NCBI GenBank assembly: GCA_944321295.1
Contig: CALUKU010000002.1
Span: forward strand, 62,001 to 126,000
Length of the DNA: 64,000 nt
DNA from: an uncultured Prevotella sp.
GTDB taxonomy: Bacteria; Bacteroidota; Bacteroidia; Bacteroidales; Bacteroidaceae
Reading direction: 5' to 3'
The notes below the pieces were generated by a model. The model had not been told where the DNA came from. It searched no databases and saw only the letters and a list, made by a program, of their open reading frames with translations. Numbering within the stretch: position 1 is the stretch's first letter; every line of letters starts with the position of its first letter. Shown in pieces: positions 33,716 to 41,689 of the stretch. The translations under genes and the position numbers were made by a program.

Positions 33716-34190
33716 GGAGTTAGCAGGAGTTATCGGGAGTTAGCAGGAGTTATATAGGAGTTAGCAGGAGTTAACGGGAGTTAGGCTCGCTGTGCTCGCC
33801 GGAGTTAACTGACAATACCAACACTGGCTATTGTCTGATTATCCACGCAAGCCATTGTCCGTTAACTCCGGCGAGCGCAGCGAGCCTAACTCCTGCTAAC
33901 TCCCGTTAACTCCCATTTAAAATTACCCCACGCAAGCCATTGTCCGTTAACTCCGGCGAGCGCAGCGAGCCTAACTCCTGCTAACTCCCGTTAACTCCCA
34001 TTTAAAATTACCCCACGCAGGCCATTGTCCGTTAACTCCGGCGAGCGCAGCGAGCCTAACTCCTGTTAACTCCCGTTAACTCCCATTTAAAATTACCCCA
34101 CTCAGGCCATTGTCCGTTAACTCCGGCGAGCACAGCGAGCCTAACTCCTGTTAACTCCTTGAACGAGCTTAGCGAGTGCTAACTCCCGTC
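33716..34190. repeat. Expanded GTTAACTCC element with 85-bp tandem array (copy 4)
   Basis: Left part: GGGAGTTAGCAGGAGTTATC units, shoulder GGCTCGCTGTGCTCGCC and ACTGACAATA. From 33841 the right half is amplified into about four tandem 85-bp units (starts at 33841, 33926, 34011, 34096), each with CCATTGTCCGTTAACTCCGG, GCGAGCGCAGCGAGCC and TAACTCCCGTTAACTCCCAT. Units differ by only a few bases. It fills the gap before purL; the remaining ~200 bp (34200-34330) hold a GC-rich palindrome (CTGCCTCCTTCGGCGCGCCG ... GGCGGCAG). Confidence 0.88.
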
Positions 34191-34386
34191 AAGGACAAAC
34201 AGCCCTCCAATCTGCCTCCTTCGGCGCGCCGAACGGCGGCAGATTGCGGCGTCGGAGGCGGCCTTTTGCAACACGTTGGGGCACAGCGTGTTGCGTGGGC
34301 GGCCCGGCACGGCCCTGCGCGCGGCAAAAATAGGGGCAAGAGTAGTGTTTTTCGCGGCCGTCAGTCGGTATGTCGGAAAAAATTAG

Positions 34387-34394
34387 TAAGTTTG
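34387..34394 (+). promoter_or_regulatory. -7 promoter box (TAAGTTTG) of purL
   Basis: TAnnTTTG match 54 bp before the purL ATG; no purine riboswitch-like structure was recognised in the leader. Confidence 0.45.
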
Positions 34395-34448
34395 CACCTA
34401 ATTTAAATATTATCCATCAGAAACTACAAAAATAAAATATCCGAAGTT

Positions 34449-37400
34449 ATGATTCTTTTTTTCAAGACACCGACGCAGAGCGTGATAGCGACCGAGGTTG
34501 ACCATCAGCTCTCGCAAGAAGAAGTAAAAGAACTTTGCTGGCTGTACGGCGGCGCCGAGCTGCTCGAGGCCGACCACGTAGACGGCTGCTTCGTAGGCCC
34601 CCGCCGCGAGATGGTGACGCCCTGGAGCACGAACGCCGTGGAGATTACCCAGAACATGAACCTCGAGGGCATTACGCGCATCGAGGAGTACTTCCCCGTA
34701 AGCTCTCCCGACGCCGACCACGACCCCATGCTGCAGCGCATGTACGAGGGGCTTGACCAGCGCGTCTTCACCGTAGACCACAAGCCCGAGCCCATCAAGC
34801 ACGTCGACAACCTTGAGGAATACAACGAGCAGGAGGGCCTCGCCCTCTCGCCCGAGGAGATAGACTACCTGCACACGATAGAGAAGCAGCTGGGCCGCCC
34901 GCTGACCGACTCGGAGATATTCGGCTTCGCCCAGATTAACTCGGAGCACTGCCGCCACAAGATATTCGGCGGAGTGTTCATCATCGACGGCAAGGAGATG
35001 GAGTCGTCGCTCTTCAACATGATTAAGAAGACGACGAAGGAGAACCCCCACCACATCCTGAGCGCCTACAAGGACAACGTGGCCTTCTCGCAAGGCCCCG
35101 TGGTGGAGCAGTTCGCCCCCGAAGACCAGTCTACTTCAGACTACTTCCGCGTAAAGGACATCGAGAGCGTCATCTCGCTCAAGGCCGAAACGCACAACTT
35201 CCCCACGACCGTAGAGCCCTTCAACGGCGCCGCCACCGGCACCGGCGGCGAGATACGCGACCGCATGGGCGGCGGCACCGGCTCGTGGCCCATCGCCGGC
35301 ACGGCGGTGTACATGACGGCATACCCGCGCCTGAAGGAAGAAGGTGCGCCGACAAGAGACTGGGAGAACATCCTGCCCGTGCGCAAGTGGCTCTACCAGA
35401 CGCCCGAGCAGATACTCATCAAGGCCTCTAACGGCGCCTCAGACTTCGGCAACAAGTTCGGCCAGCCGCTCATCTGCGGCTCCGTGCTGACCTTCGAGCA
35501 TAAGGAGGGCGACGAGAAGTACGCCTACGACAAGGTGATAATGCTGGCCGGCGGCGTGGGCTACGGCACCAAGCGCGACTGCCTCAAAAAAGAACCCAAG
35601 AAGGGCAACAAGATAGTAGTAGTCGGCGGCGACAACTACCGCATCGGCCTCGGCGGCGGCAGCGTGTCGTCGGTCGACACCGGACGCTACTCCAACGGCA
35701 TCGAGCTGAACGCCGTCCAGCGCGCCAACCCCGAGATGCAGAAGCGCGCCTACAACCTCGTGCGCGCCCTCTGCGAGGAAGACGTCAACCCCGTAGTCAG
35801 CATACACGACCACGGCTCGGCAGGCCACGTCAACTGCCTCTCGGAGCTTGTAGAGGACTGCGGCGGACAGATAGACATGACCAAGCTGCCCATCGGCGAC
35901 AAGACCCTCTCGAGCAAGGAGATAATAGCCAACGAGAGCCAGGAGCGCATGGGCCTGCTCATCGACGAGAAGCACATCGAGCACGTGCGCAAGATAGCCG
36001 AGCGCGAGCGCGCCCCGCTCTACGTAGTCGGCGAAACAACAGGCGACGCCCACTTCAGCTTCGTGCAGGGCGACGGCGTCCGTCCGTTCGACCTCGACGT
36101 GGCGCAGATGTTCGGCCACTCGCCCAAGACCTACATGAGGGACGAAACCGTTGAGCGCCACTACGAGAACGTAAGCTACTCACATACAAACGTAGGCAAG
36201 GCACTTGACGAGTACGTCGGCCGCGTGCTCCGCCTCGAGGCCGTAGCCTGCAAGGACTGGCTCACCAACAAGGTTGACCGCAGCGTGACGGGCAAGATAG
36301 CCCGCCAGCAATGCCAGGGCCGCGTGCAGCTGCCGCTCTCTGACTGCGGCGTCGTAGCCCTCGACTACCGCGGCCGCAAGGGCATTGCCACAGCCCTCGG
36401 CCACGCCCCGCAGGCCGGACTGGCCTCGCCCGAGGCCGGCAGCGTGCTCTCCGTTGCAGAGTCGCTGACCAACATCGTGTGGGCGCCGCTCGAGGAAGGA
36501 CTCGACAGCGTCAGCCTCTCGGCCAACTGGATGTGGCCCTGCCGCTCGCAGAAGGGCGAGGACGCGCGCCTCTACAGCGCCGTCAAGGCCCTCTCAGACT
36601 TCTGCTGCGCCATAAAGGTGAACGTGCCTACGGGCAAGGACTCGCTCTCGATGAGCCAGCAATACCCCGACGGGCAGAAGATAATCAGCCCGGGAACCGT
36701 CATCGTCAGCAGCGGCGCCCAGGTGTCCGACGTGCGCAAGGTGGTTTCGCCCGTGCTCGTCAACGACGGCAAGTCGCTGCTCTACCACATAGACTTCTCT
36801 TACGACGAGCTGCGCCTCGGCGGCTCGGCCTTCGCCCAGTCGATGGGCAAGGTGGGCGACGACGTGCCCACGGTGAAGAGCCCCGACTACTTCCGCAAGG
36901 CCTTCAACACCCTGCAGGAGCTGATCAACAACGGCTGGATAATGGCCGGCCACGACATCAGCGCCGGCGGTATGGTTACCACGCTGCTCGAGATGTGCTT
37001 CGCCAACACCGACGGCGGACTCGACATAAGCCTCGACAAGTTCGACTGCGACGACATCGTCAAGATACTTTTGGCCGAGAACCCCGGCGTAATCGTGCAG
37101 GTGTCGGAGCGCCGCAAGCTCGACTTCGAGGACCTCATGGACGACAACGGCGTATGCTACGCCTGCATCGGCCGTCCCGACACGGCCTCGCGTAAGCTCA
37201 AGATAAGCAAGGGCAAGTTCGCGCACGAGTTCGACATCGACGCCATGCGCGACGCTTGGTACGAAACGTCTTACCTGCTCGACCGCGACCAGAGCATGAA
37301 CGGCTGCGCCGAGGCGCGCCTCGACAACTATAAGAAGCAGCCCGTGGTGATGAAGTTCGCCGACTCGTTCACCGGCAAGCTGTCGCAGTACGGCATCTCG

Positions 37401-38174
37401 GCCGACCGCCGCGAGCCCACCGGAATTAAGGCCGCCATCATCCGCGAGAAGGGAACCAACGGCGAGCGCGAGATGGCTTACTCGCTCTATCTTGCCGGCT
37501 TCGACGTCAAGGACGTGATGATGACCGACCTCATCACGGGCCGCGAGACGCTCGAGGACATCAACATGATCGTCTTCTGCGGCGGTTTCTCCAACTCTGA
37601 CGTGCTCGGCAGCGCCAAGGGATGGGCCGGAGCCTTCCTCTTCAACCCCAAGGCCAAGGAGGCTTTGGATAAGTTCTACGCTCGCGAGGACACCCTCTCG
37701 CTCGGCATTTGCAACGGTTGCCAGCTCATGGTAGAGCTTAACCTCATCAACCCCGAGCACTCTAAGCGCGCCCGCATGCTGCACAACGACTCTAAGAAGT
37801 TCGAGAGCGCCTTCCTCGGCCTCGACATCCCGCAGAACGACAGCGTGATGTTCGGCTCCCTGTCGGGCAGCAGCCTCGGCATTTGGGTGGCCCACGGCGA
37901 GGGCAAGTTCAGCCTGCCCGAGGGCGAGGATAAGTACAACGTCGTGGCCAAGTACCACTACACTGAGTACCCCGGCAACCCCAACGGCTCCGACTATGCC
38001 GTGGCCGGCATCTGCTCTAAGGACGGACGCCACCTCGCCATGATGCCCCACTTGGAGCGCGCCGTGTTCCCCTGGCAGAACGCCTGCTACCCGGCCGACC
38101 GCCTCGGCGACGACGTTACGCCCTGGATTGAGGCCTTCGTCAACGCCCGCAAGTGGATTGAGGAGCGCAAGTAA
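34449..38174 (+). CDS. purL: Phosphoribosylformylglycinamidine synthase (large, fused form)
   Basis: Fourth step of purine synthesis: FGAR plus glutamine and ATP to FGAM. At 1241 residues it is the long single-chain form: N-terminal PurS-like part, two AIRS-like repeats (EICGFAQINSEHCRHKIFGG-type ligand region near 160, ETHNFPTTVEPFNGAATGTG near 255, GGGSVSSVDTGRYSNG near 405) and a C-terminal class I glutaminase domain with the cysteine in LSLGICNGCQLMVEL near 1085 and HGEGKFSLPE near 1155. Has its own promoter; gene ends with a GAAGTTAGGGAAGTTATGG repeat. Confidence 0.97.
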   Translation: MILFFKTPTQSVIATEVDHQLSQEEVKELCWLYGGAELLEADHVDGCFVGPRREMVTPWSTNAVEITQNMNLEGITRIEEYFPVSSPDADHDPMLQRMYEGLDQRVFTVDHKPEPIKHVDNLEEYNEQEGLALSPEEIDYLHTIEKQLGRPLTDSEIFGFAQINSEHCRHKIFGGVFIIDGKEMESSLFNMIKKTTKENPHHILSAYKDNVAFSQGPVVEQFAPEDQSTSDYFRVKDIESVISLKAETHNFPTTVEPFNGAATGTGGEIRDRMGGGTGSWPIAGTAVYMTAYPRLKEEGAPTRDWENILPVRKWLYQTPEQILIKASNGASDFGNKFGQPLICGSVLTFEHKEGDEKYAYDKVIMLAGGVGYGTKRDCLKKEPKKGNKIVVVGGDNYRIGLGGGSVSSVDTGRYSNGIELNAVQRANPEMQKRAYNLVRALCEEDVNPVVSIHDHGSAGHVNCLSELVEDCGGQIDMTKLPIGDKTLSSKEIIANESQERMGLLIDEKHIEHVRKIAERERAPLYVVGETTGDAHFSFVQGDGVRPFDLDVAQMFGHSPKTYMRDETVERHYENVSYSHTNVGKALDEYVGRVLRLEAVACKDWLTNKVDRSVTGKIARQQCQGRVQLPLSDCGVVALDYRGRKGIATALGHAPQAGLASPEAGSVLSVAESLTNIVWAPLEEGLDSVSLSANWMWPCRSQKGEDARLYSAVKALSDFCCAIKVNVPTGKDSLSMSQQYPDGQKIISPGTVIVSSGAQVSDVRKVVSPVLVNDGKSLLYHIDFSYDELRLGGSAFAQSMGKVGDDVPTVKSPDYFRKAFNTLQELINNGWIMAGHDISAGGMVTTLLEMCFANTDGGLDISLDKFDCDDIVKILLAENPGVIVQVSERRKLDFEDLMDDNGVCYACIGRPDTASRKLKISKGKFAHEFDIDAMRDAWYETSYLLDRDQSMNGCAEARLDNYKKQPVVMKFADSFTGKLSQYGISADRREPTGIKAAIIREKGTNGEREMAYSLYLAGFDVKDVMMTDLITGRETLEDINMIVFCGGFSNSDVLGSAKGWAGAFLFNPKAKEALDKFYAREDTLSLGICNGCQLMVELNLINPEHSKRARMLHNDSKKFESAFLGLDIPQNDSVMFGSLSGSSLGIWVAHGEGKFSLPEGEDKYNVVAKYHYTEYPGNPNGSDYAVAGICSKDGRHLAMMPHLERAVFPWQNACYPADRLGDDVTPWIEAFVNARKWIEERK

Positions 38175-38177
38175 GAA

Positions 38178-38290
38178 TTTGAAGAAGTTAGGGAAGTTAT
38201 GGAAGTTAAAGCCAAATGCCGATCCGGCTTACGGCAACAAAGCTGGTGGCTTTTGACTTCTGTAACTTCTCTAACTTCTATAACTTCCTT
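38178..38290. repeat. GAAGTTAGGGAAGTTA inverted array
   Basis: GAAGAAGTTAGGGAAGTTAT and GGAAGTTAAAGCC after purL, then GGCTTTTGACTTCTGTAACT and TCTCTAACTTCTATAACTTC before the chromate transporter: an inverted pair around CCGATCCGGCTTACGG. Related in sequence to the GTTAACTCC and GGAGTTAA families. Confidence 0.7.
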
Positions 38291-38298
38291 AAAACATA

Positions 38299-38844
38299 AT
38301 GTCCAACTTTTACATCGACAGTTTCAAGACGTTTTTCAAGATCGGCCTGTTCACCTTCGGCGGCGGCTACGCCATGATACCGCTCATCGAGCGCGAGGTG
38401 GTCGACAAGCACCAGTGGCTCGGCCGTGAGGAGTTCATCGACATGATAGCCATTGCCCAGAGCTGTCCGGGCGTGATGGCGATAAACGTCAGCGCCTTCA
38501 TAGGCTACCGCCTGCGCAAGCTGCGCGGCGCCCTGTGCATGGCCTTGGGCACGGCCCTGCCGTCGTTTCTCGTCATTTTGGCCATCGCCATGTTCTTCCA
38601 TCAGTTCGAGGACAACAAGGTTGTGGCGGCCATATTCCGCGGCATACGCCCCGCTGTGGTGGCTCTGATAGCCGTGCCCACGTTCAACATGGCCAAGAGC
38701 GCCAAGATAACGCTCACCAACTGCTGGATTCCGATAGCCTGCGCCCTTGCCATATGGATGCTCGGCGTGTCGCCGATATACGTCATCCTGATAGCCGGCG
38801 TCGGCGGCTACGTGTACGGAAAGTACATAAAGCCCACTGAATGA
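38299..38844 (+). CDS. Chromate transporter family protein, first half-size subunit
   Basis: A 181-residue single-CHR-domain protein with about five hydrophobic segments. The N-terminal FKTFFKIGLFTFGGGYAMIP is the hallmark of the family, followed by AIAQSCPGVMAINVSAFIGY. Half-size ChrA proteins act in pairs with opposite topology to export chromate or, in gut bacteria, possibly another anion. The partner gene lies 244 bp downstream, separated by a REP-like block instead of the usual few bp. Confidence 0.9.
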   Translation: MSNFYIDSFKTFFKIGLFTFGGGYAMIPLIEREVVDKHQWLGREEFIDMIAIAQSCPGVMAINVSAFIGYRLRKLRGALCMALGTALPSFLVILAIAMFFHQFEDNKVVAAIFRGIRPAVVALIAVPTFNMAKSAKITLTNCWIPIACALAIWMLGVSPIYVILIAGVGGYVYGKYIKPTE

Positions 38845-38851
38845 AATGAAT

Positions 38852-39082
38852 AAAAGCCCCTCCCGGCCTCCCCAAGGGGAGGAGAAAGGATGCGGGGGCT
38901 GCTACGGAAACGATAATATCAGCCCCTCCCGGCCTCCCCAAGGGGAGGAGAAAGGATGCGGGGGCTGCATGAAAACAAAATTATTTAATTAAAGTATAAG
39001 CAAACCAGTTCCTCCCCTTGGGGAGGTTAGGAGGGGCTTACATCAAACCAATTCCTCCCCTTGGGGAGGTTAGGAGGGGCTG
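38852..39082. repeat. CCTCCCCAAGGGGAGG repeats between the two chromate transporter genes
   Basis: Two nearly identical ~75-bp direct copies (GCCCCTCCCGGCCTCCCCAA ... GGAGAAAGGATGCGGGGGCTG) on the left and two inverse copies (TTCCTCCCCTTGGGGAGGTT AGGAGGGGCT) on the right, with an AT-rich middle. It ends 7 bp before the second ATG. Same family as 32262-32668, 46712-46808 and the DUF559 unit. Confidence 0.88.
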
Positions 39083-39088
39083 TTAACT

Positions 39089-39664
39089 ATGATTTTTCTT
39101 GAACTTTTCATAACGTTTTTCCAGATAGGGCTGTTCGGTTTCGGCGGCGGCTACGGCATGCTGTCGCTCATCCAGGGCGAGGTGGTCCACAACCACGCCT
39201 GGCTCACTACGTCAGAGTTCACCGACATCGTGGCCATCAGCCAGATGACGCCCGGCCCGATAGGCATCAACTCGGCCACTTACTGCGGCTACACGGCCGT
39301 CCACAACGCCGGCTTCGGCTACGGCATGTCCGTCCTGGGCAGCCTCACGGCCACGCTGGCCCTCGTCCTGCCGTCGTTCATACTGATGCTGCTGATAGCC
39401 AAGGTGCTGCTCCGATATATGGACACGCAGCCCGTGCAGAGCGTCTTCTCGGGCCTGCGCCCCGCCGTGGTGGGCCTGCTGGCCGCCGCCACGCTGCTGC
39501 TCATGACGGCCGAGAACTTCTCGGCGCCCGACGTCAACCCCTGGCAGTTCTGGATAAGCTGCTTCCTCTTCGTGGCGTCGTTCGTCGGCACGAAGTATTT
39601 CAAGGTCAACCCCATACGCATGATATGCTACGCCGGCGCCGCCGGCCTGCTGCTGCTCTATTAG
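39089..39664 (+). CDS. Chromate transporter family protein, second half-size subunit
   Basis: A 191-residue CHR-domain protein, paralogue of the preceding subunit: FITFFQIGLFGFGGGYGMLS, then AISQMTPGPIGINSATYCGY and further hydrophobic segments to the C-terminus (ICYAGAAGLLLLY). Together the two genes make a heterodimeric transporter. The inserted repeat block could uncouple their transcription or translation. Confidence 0.9.
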   Translation: MIFLELFITFFQIGLFGFGGGYGMLSLIQGEVVHNHAWLTTSEFTDIVAISQMTPGPIGINSATYCGYTAVHNAGFGYGMSVLGSLTATLALVLPSFILMLLIAKVLLRYMDTQPVQSVFSGLRPAVVGLLAAATLLLMTAENFSAPDVNPWQFWISCFLFVASFVGTKYFKVNPIRMICYAGAAGLLLLY

Positions 39665-39707
39665 CCCGCCGGCCGGCAGCGTAACGCCTTGGCGCCCAGC
39701 GCATTAT

Positions 39708-39744
39708 AAAAGCCCGCATTTTGCGATGCAAAATGCGGGCTTTT
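39708..39744. terminator. Bidirectional terminator hairpin
   Basis: Perfect 17-bp stem AAAAGCCCGCATTTTGC / GCAAAATGCGGGCTTTT with a GAT loop; A-run on one side and T-run on the other, so it can serve both the chromate transporter gene and convergent murI. It marks the point where gene orientation in the window switches from mostly plus to mostly minus. Confidence 0.85.
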
Positions 39745-39789
39745 GCTGTCTTATATGCCGCCTATGGGGCGGCCGAAGGCCGTGTCCTG

Positions 39790-40647
39790 TCAATCCACGG
39801 GGCCGAGGGTGACCGTTTCGGCGCTCACCGGCTCGTGCATGAATGTGCGCGCCGACTCGCCGAACTTCAGGCTGTTCTCCGTCGTGAGGTAGCGGCAGGT
39901 GCCGTGCTTGGTGCAGGCGGCGTCGATTTCGGGGTGGCGCGCCAGGTAGTCTTTCAGGCTCTCGGCCACGTATTCGCCCTGCGGTATTATCCTCACGCCG
40001 CGCGGCGTGTACTTCAGTATCTTGTCAAGCAGCAGCGGATAGTGCGTGCAGCCCAGTATGATTGAGTCTATCTGCGGGTCGAGGCGCATTATGGCGTCGA
40101 GGCGCTTCTTTACGAAGTAGTCGGCTCCCGGCGTGTCATACTCGTTGTTCTCGATTAGCGGCACCCACAGCGGGCAGGCCATTCCCGTGACCGTTATGTC
40201 GGGCCACAGCTTGTTTATCTCCATCACGTAGCTCTCGCTCTTTATCGTGCCCTCGGTGGCCAGTATGCCCACGTGGCGCGTCTGCGTTATGCCGCCTATG
40301 CACTCGGCCGTGGGGCGTATCACGCCGAGCACCCTGCGGCGGGCGTCAATCAGCGGCAGGTCGTGCTGCTGGATGGTGCGCAGGGCCTTGGCCGAGGCCG
40401 TGTTGCAGGCCAGTATGACGAGGCGGCAGCCCATTGAGAAGAGCTTCGCCACGGCCTCGCGCGTGAACTGGTACACCACGTCGAACGACCTCGACCCGTA
40501 AGGCGCCCTTGCGTTGTCGCCCAGGTAGAGGTAGTCGTATGCCGGCAGCAGGCTGCGCATCTGGTGCAGTATGGTCAGTCCGCCGTAGCCCGAGTCGAAC
40601 ACGCCTATCGGGCCTTTTCCCTTGTCGTTGTCAGTTGTCATCATCAT
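39790..40647 (-). CDS. murI: Glutamate racemase
   Basis: Makes D-glutamate for peptidoglycan. The catalytic cysteines are in LVILACNTASAKALRTI and IILGCTHYPLLLDKI; the N-terminal GPIGVFDSGYGGLTILHQM is the family signature. ATG 40647 (MMMTTDNDKG) is used because a TAACTTTG promoter box at 40677-40684 makes a start further upstream unlikely. 285 residues, normal length. Ends convergent with the chromate transporter, sharing a terminator hairpin. Confidence 0.95.
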   Translation of the reverse strand: MMMTTDNDKGKGPIGVFDSGYGGLTILHQMRSLLPAYDYLYLGDNARAPYGSRSFDVVYQFTREAVAKLFSMGCRLVILACNTASAKALRTIQQHDLPLIDARRRVLGVIRPTAECIGGITQTRHVGILATEGTIKSESYVMEINKLWPDITVTGMACPLWVPLIENNEYDTPGADYFVKKRLDAIMRLDPQIDSIILGCTHYPLLLDKILKYTPRGVRIIPQGEYVAESLKDYLARHPEIDAACTKHGTCRYLTTENSLKFGESARTFMHEPVSAETVTLGPVD

Positions 40648-40676
40648 GCTTCGTTGCGGCCGTCGTCGGCCGCGGG

Positions 40677-40684
40677 CAAAGTTA
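40677..40684 (-). promoter_or_regulatory. -7 promoter box (TAACTTTG) of murI
   Basis: Minus-strand TAnnTTTG, 29 bp upstream of the chosen ATG; it decides the start of murI. Confidence 0.5.
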
Positions 40685-40755
40685 CTCATTTATTTCGTAT
40701 CGGCCTCCGCCGTCGCGGCTTTTCTTGCCTTGCGGGGGCCGGAATGGCGCCCGCG

Positions 40756-41670
40756 TCAGAAACACTGCTTCAGTATCTCCACTATGTTGCGCGCCCGGCC
40801 CATCGTGTAGAAGTGCACCACGGGCGCGCCGTGGGCCAGCAGGTCCTTGCATTGGGCTATGCACCATTCGGTGCCCGTGCGGTAGGCCTTCTCCTTGTCG
40901 TCGCCCGCCTTGCGCATGGCCTCGGTCAGCTCGAAGGGTATGTCGAGCGAGAAGGCCTCGGGCAGCATGCTTATCTGGCGCACGGTTGACAGCGGCTTCA
41001 GGCCCGGTATGATGGGCACGGTTATGCCGGCGGCGCGGCAGCGGGCCTTGAAGTCGTAGTAGACGCGGTTGTCGAAGAACATCTGCGTCACCACGTAGTC
41101 GGCCCCGGCGTCAACCTTGCGTTTCAGGTTGGCTATGTCGGTTTCGATGTTGGGCGCCTCGAAGTGCTTCTCGGGGTAGCCGCCCACGCCTATCGAGAAG
41201 AAGTCGCCGTGCCGCCTTATCGCCTCCACCAGCTCTGAGGCGTGGTTGTAGCCGCCCTTCACGGGCGTAAACCTCTTCTCGCCGATGATAGAGTCGCCCC
41301 TGAGCGCCATGACGTTGGCTATGCCCATGAAGCGGAAGTCGTGCAGCGAGCTGTCAATCTCGTCGGCCGACGCGCCGCCGCAGATGATGTGCGGCACCGT
41401 CTCGACGTCGAACTCTGACATTATCGCGCCGCACACGGCCACCGGACTGACGCGGTTGCGCACCATGTGGCGCGAGTATGTGCCGTCGGCCTGCTCGCGG
41501 TATTCGTACTCGTCCCTGTGGCTCGTCACGTTGATGTACCTCGGACTGAACTCCATGAACGGCCTTATCGACTCCACGAGCTCGTCCTTCGTCAGTCCCT
41601 TCAGCGGCGGCACAATCTCCAGCGAGGGGAAGGGGCTGCCGCCCTTGGCAAGTATTTCGCTTATTTTCAT
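40756..41670 (-). CDS. metF: 5,10-methylenetetrahydrofolate reductase
   Basis: Reduces methylene-THF to methyl-THF, the methyl donor for MetH. The 304-residue TIM-barrel flavoprotein shows PSLEIVPPLKGLTKDELVES (catalytic Glu near 18), HIICGGASADEI, NVMALRGDSI and GADYVVTQMFFDN for FAD/folate binding. It starts 19 bp after metH on the same strand, so the two form a methionine methyl-branch operon. Confidence 0.96.
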   Translation of the reverse strand: MKISEILAKGGSPFPSLEIVPPLKGLTKDELVESIRPFMEFSPRYINVTSHRDEYEYREQADGTYSRHMVRNRVSPVAVCGAIMSEFDVETVPHIICGGASADEIDSSLHDFRFMGIANVMALRGDSIIGEKRFTPVKGGYNHASELVEAIRRHGDFFSIGVGGYPEKHFEAPNIETDIANLKRKVDAGADYVVTQMFFDNRVYYDFKARCRAAGITVPIIPGLKPLSTVRQISMLPEAFSLDIPFELTEAMRKAGDDKEKAYRTGTEWCIAQCKDLLAHGAPVVHFYTMGRARNIVEILKQCF

Positions 41671-41689
41671 ACGCTTTCCGTTGTTATGC

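Noticed and set aside
39665..39789. Replication terminus/dif at the gene-direction switch
   Set aside because: No dif-like 28-bp site with XerC/XerD arms was seen; the only palindrome is a transcription terminator.
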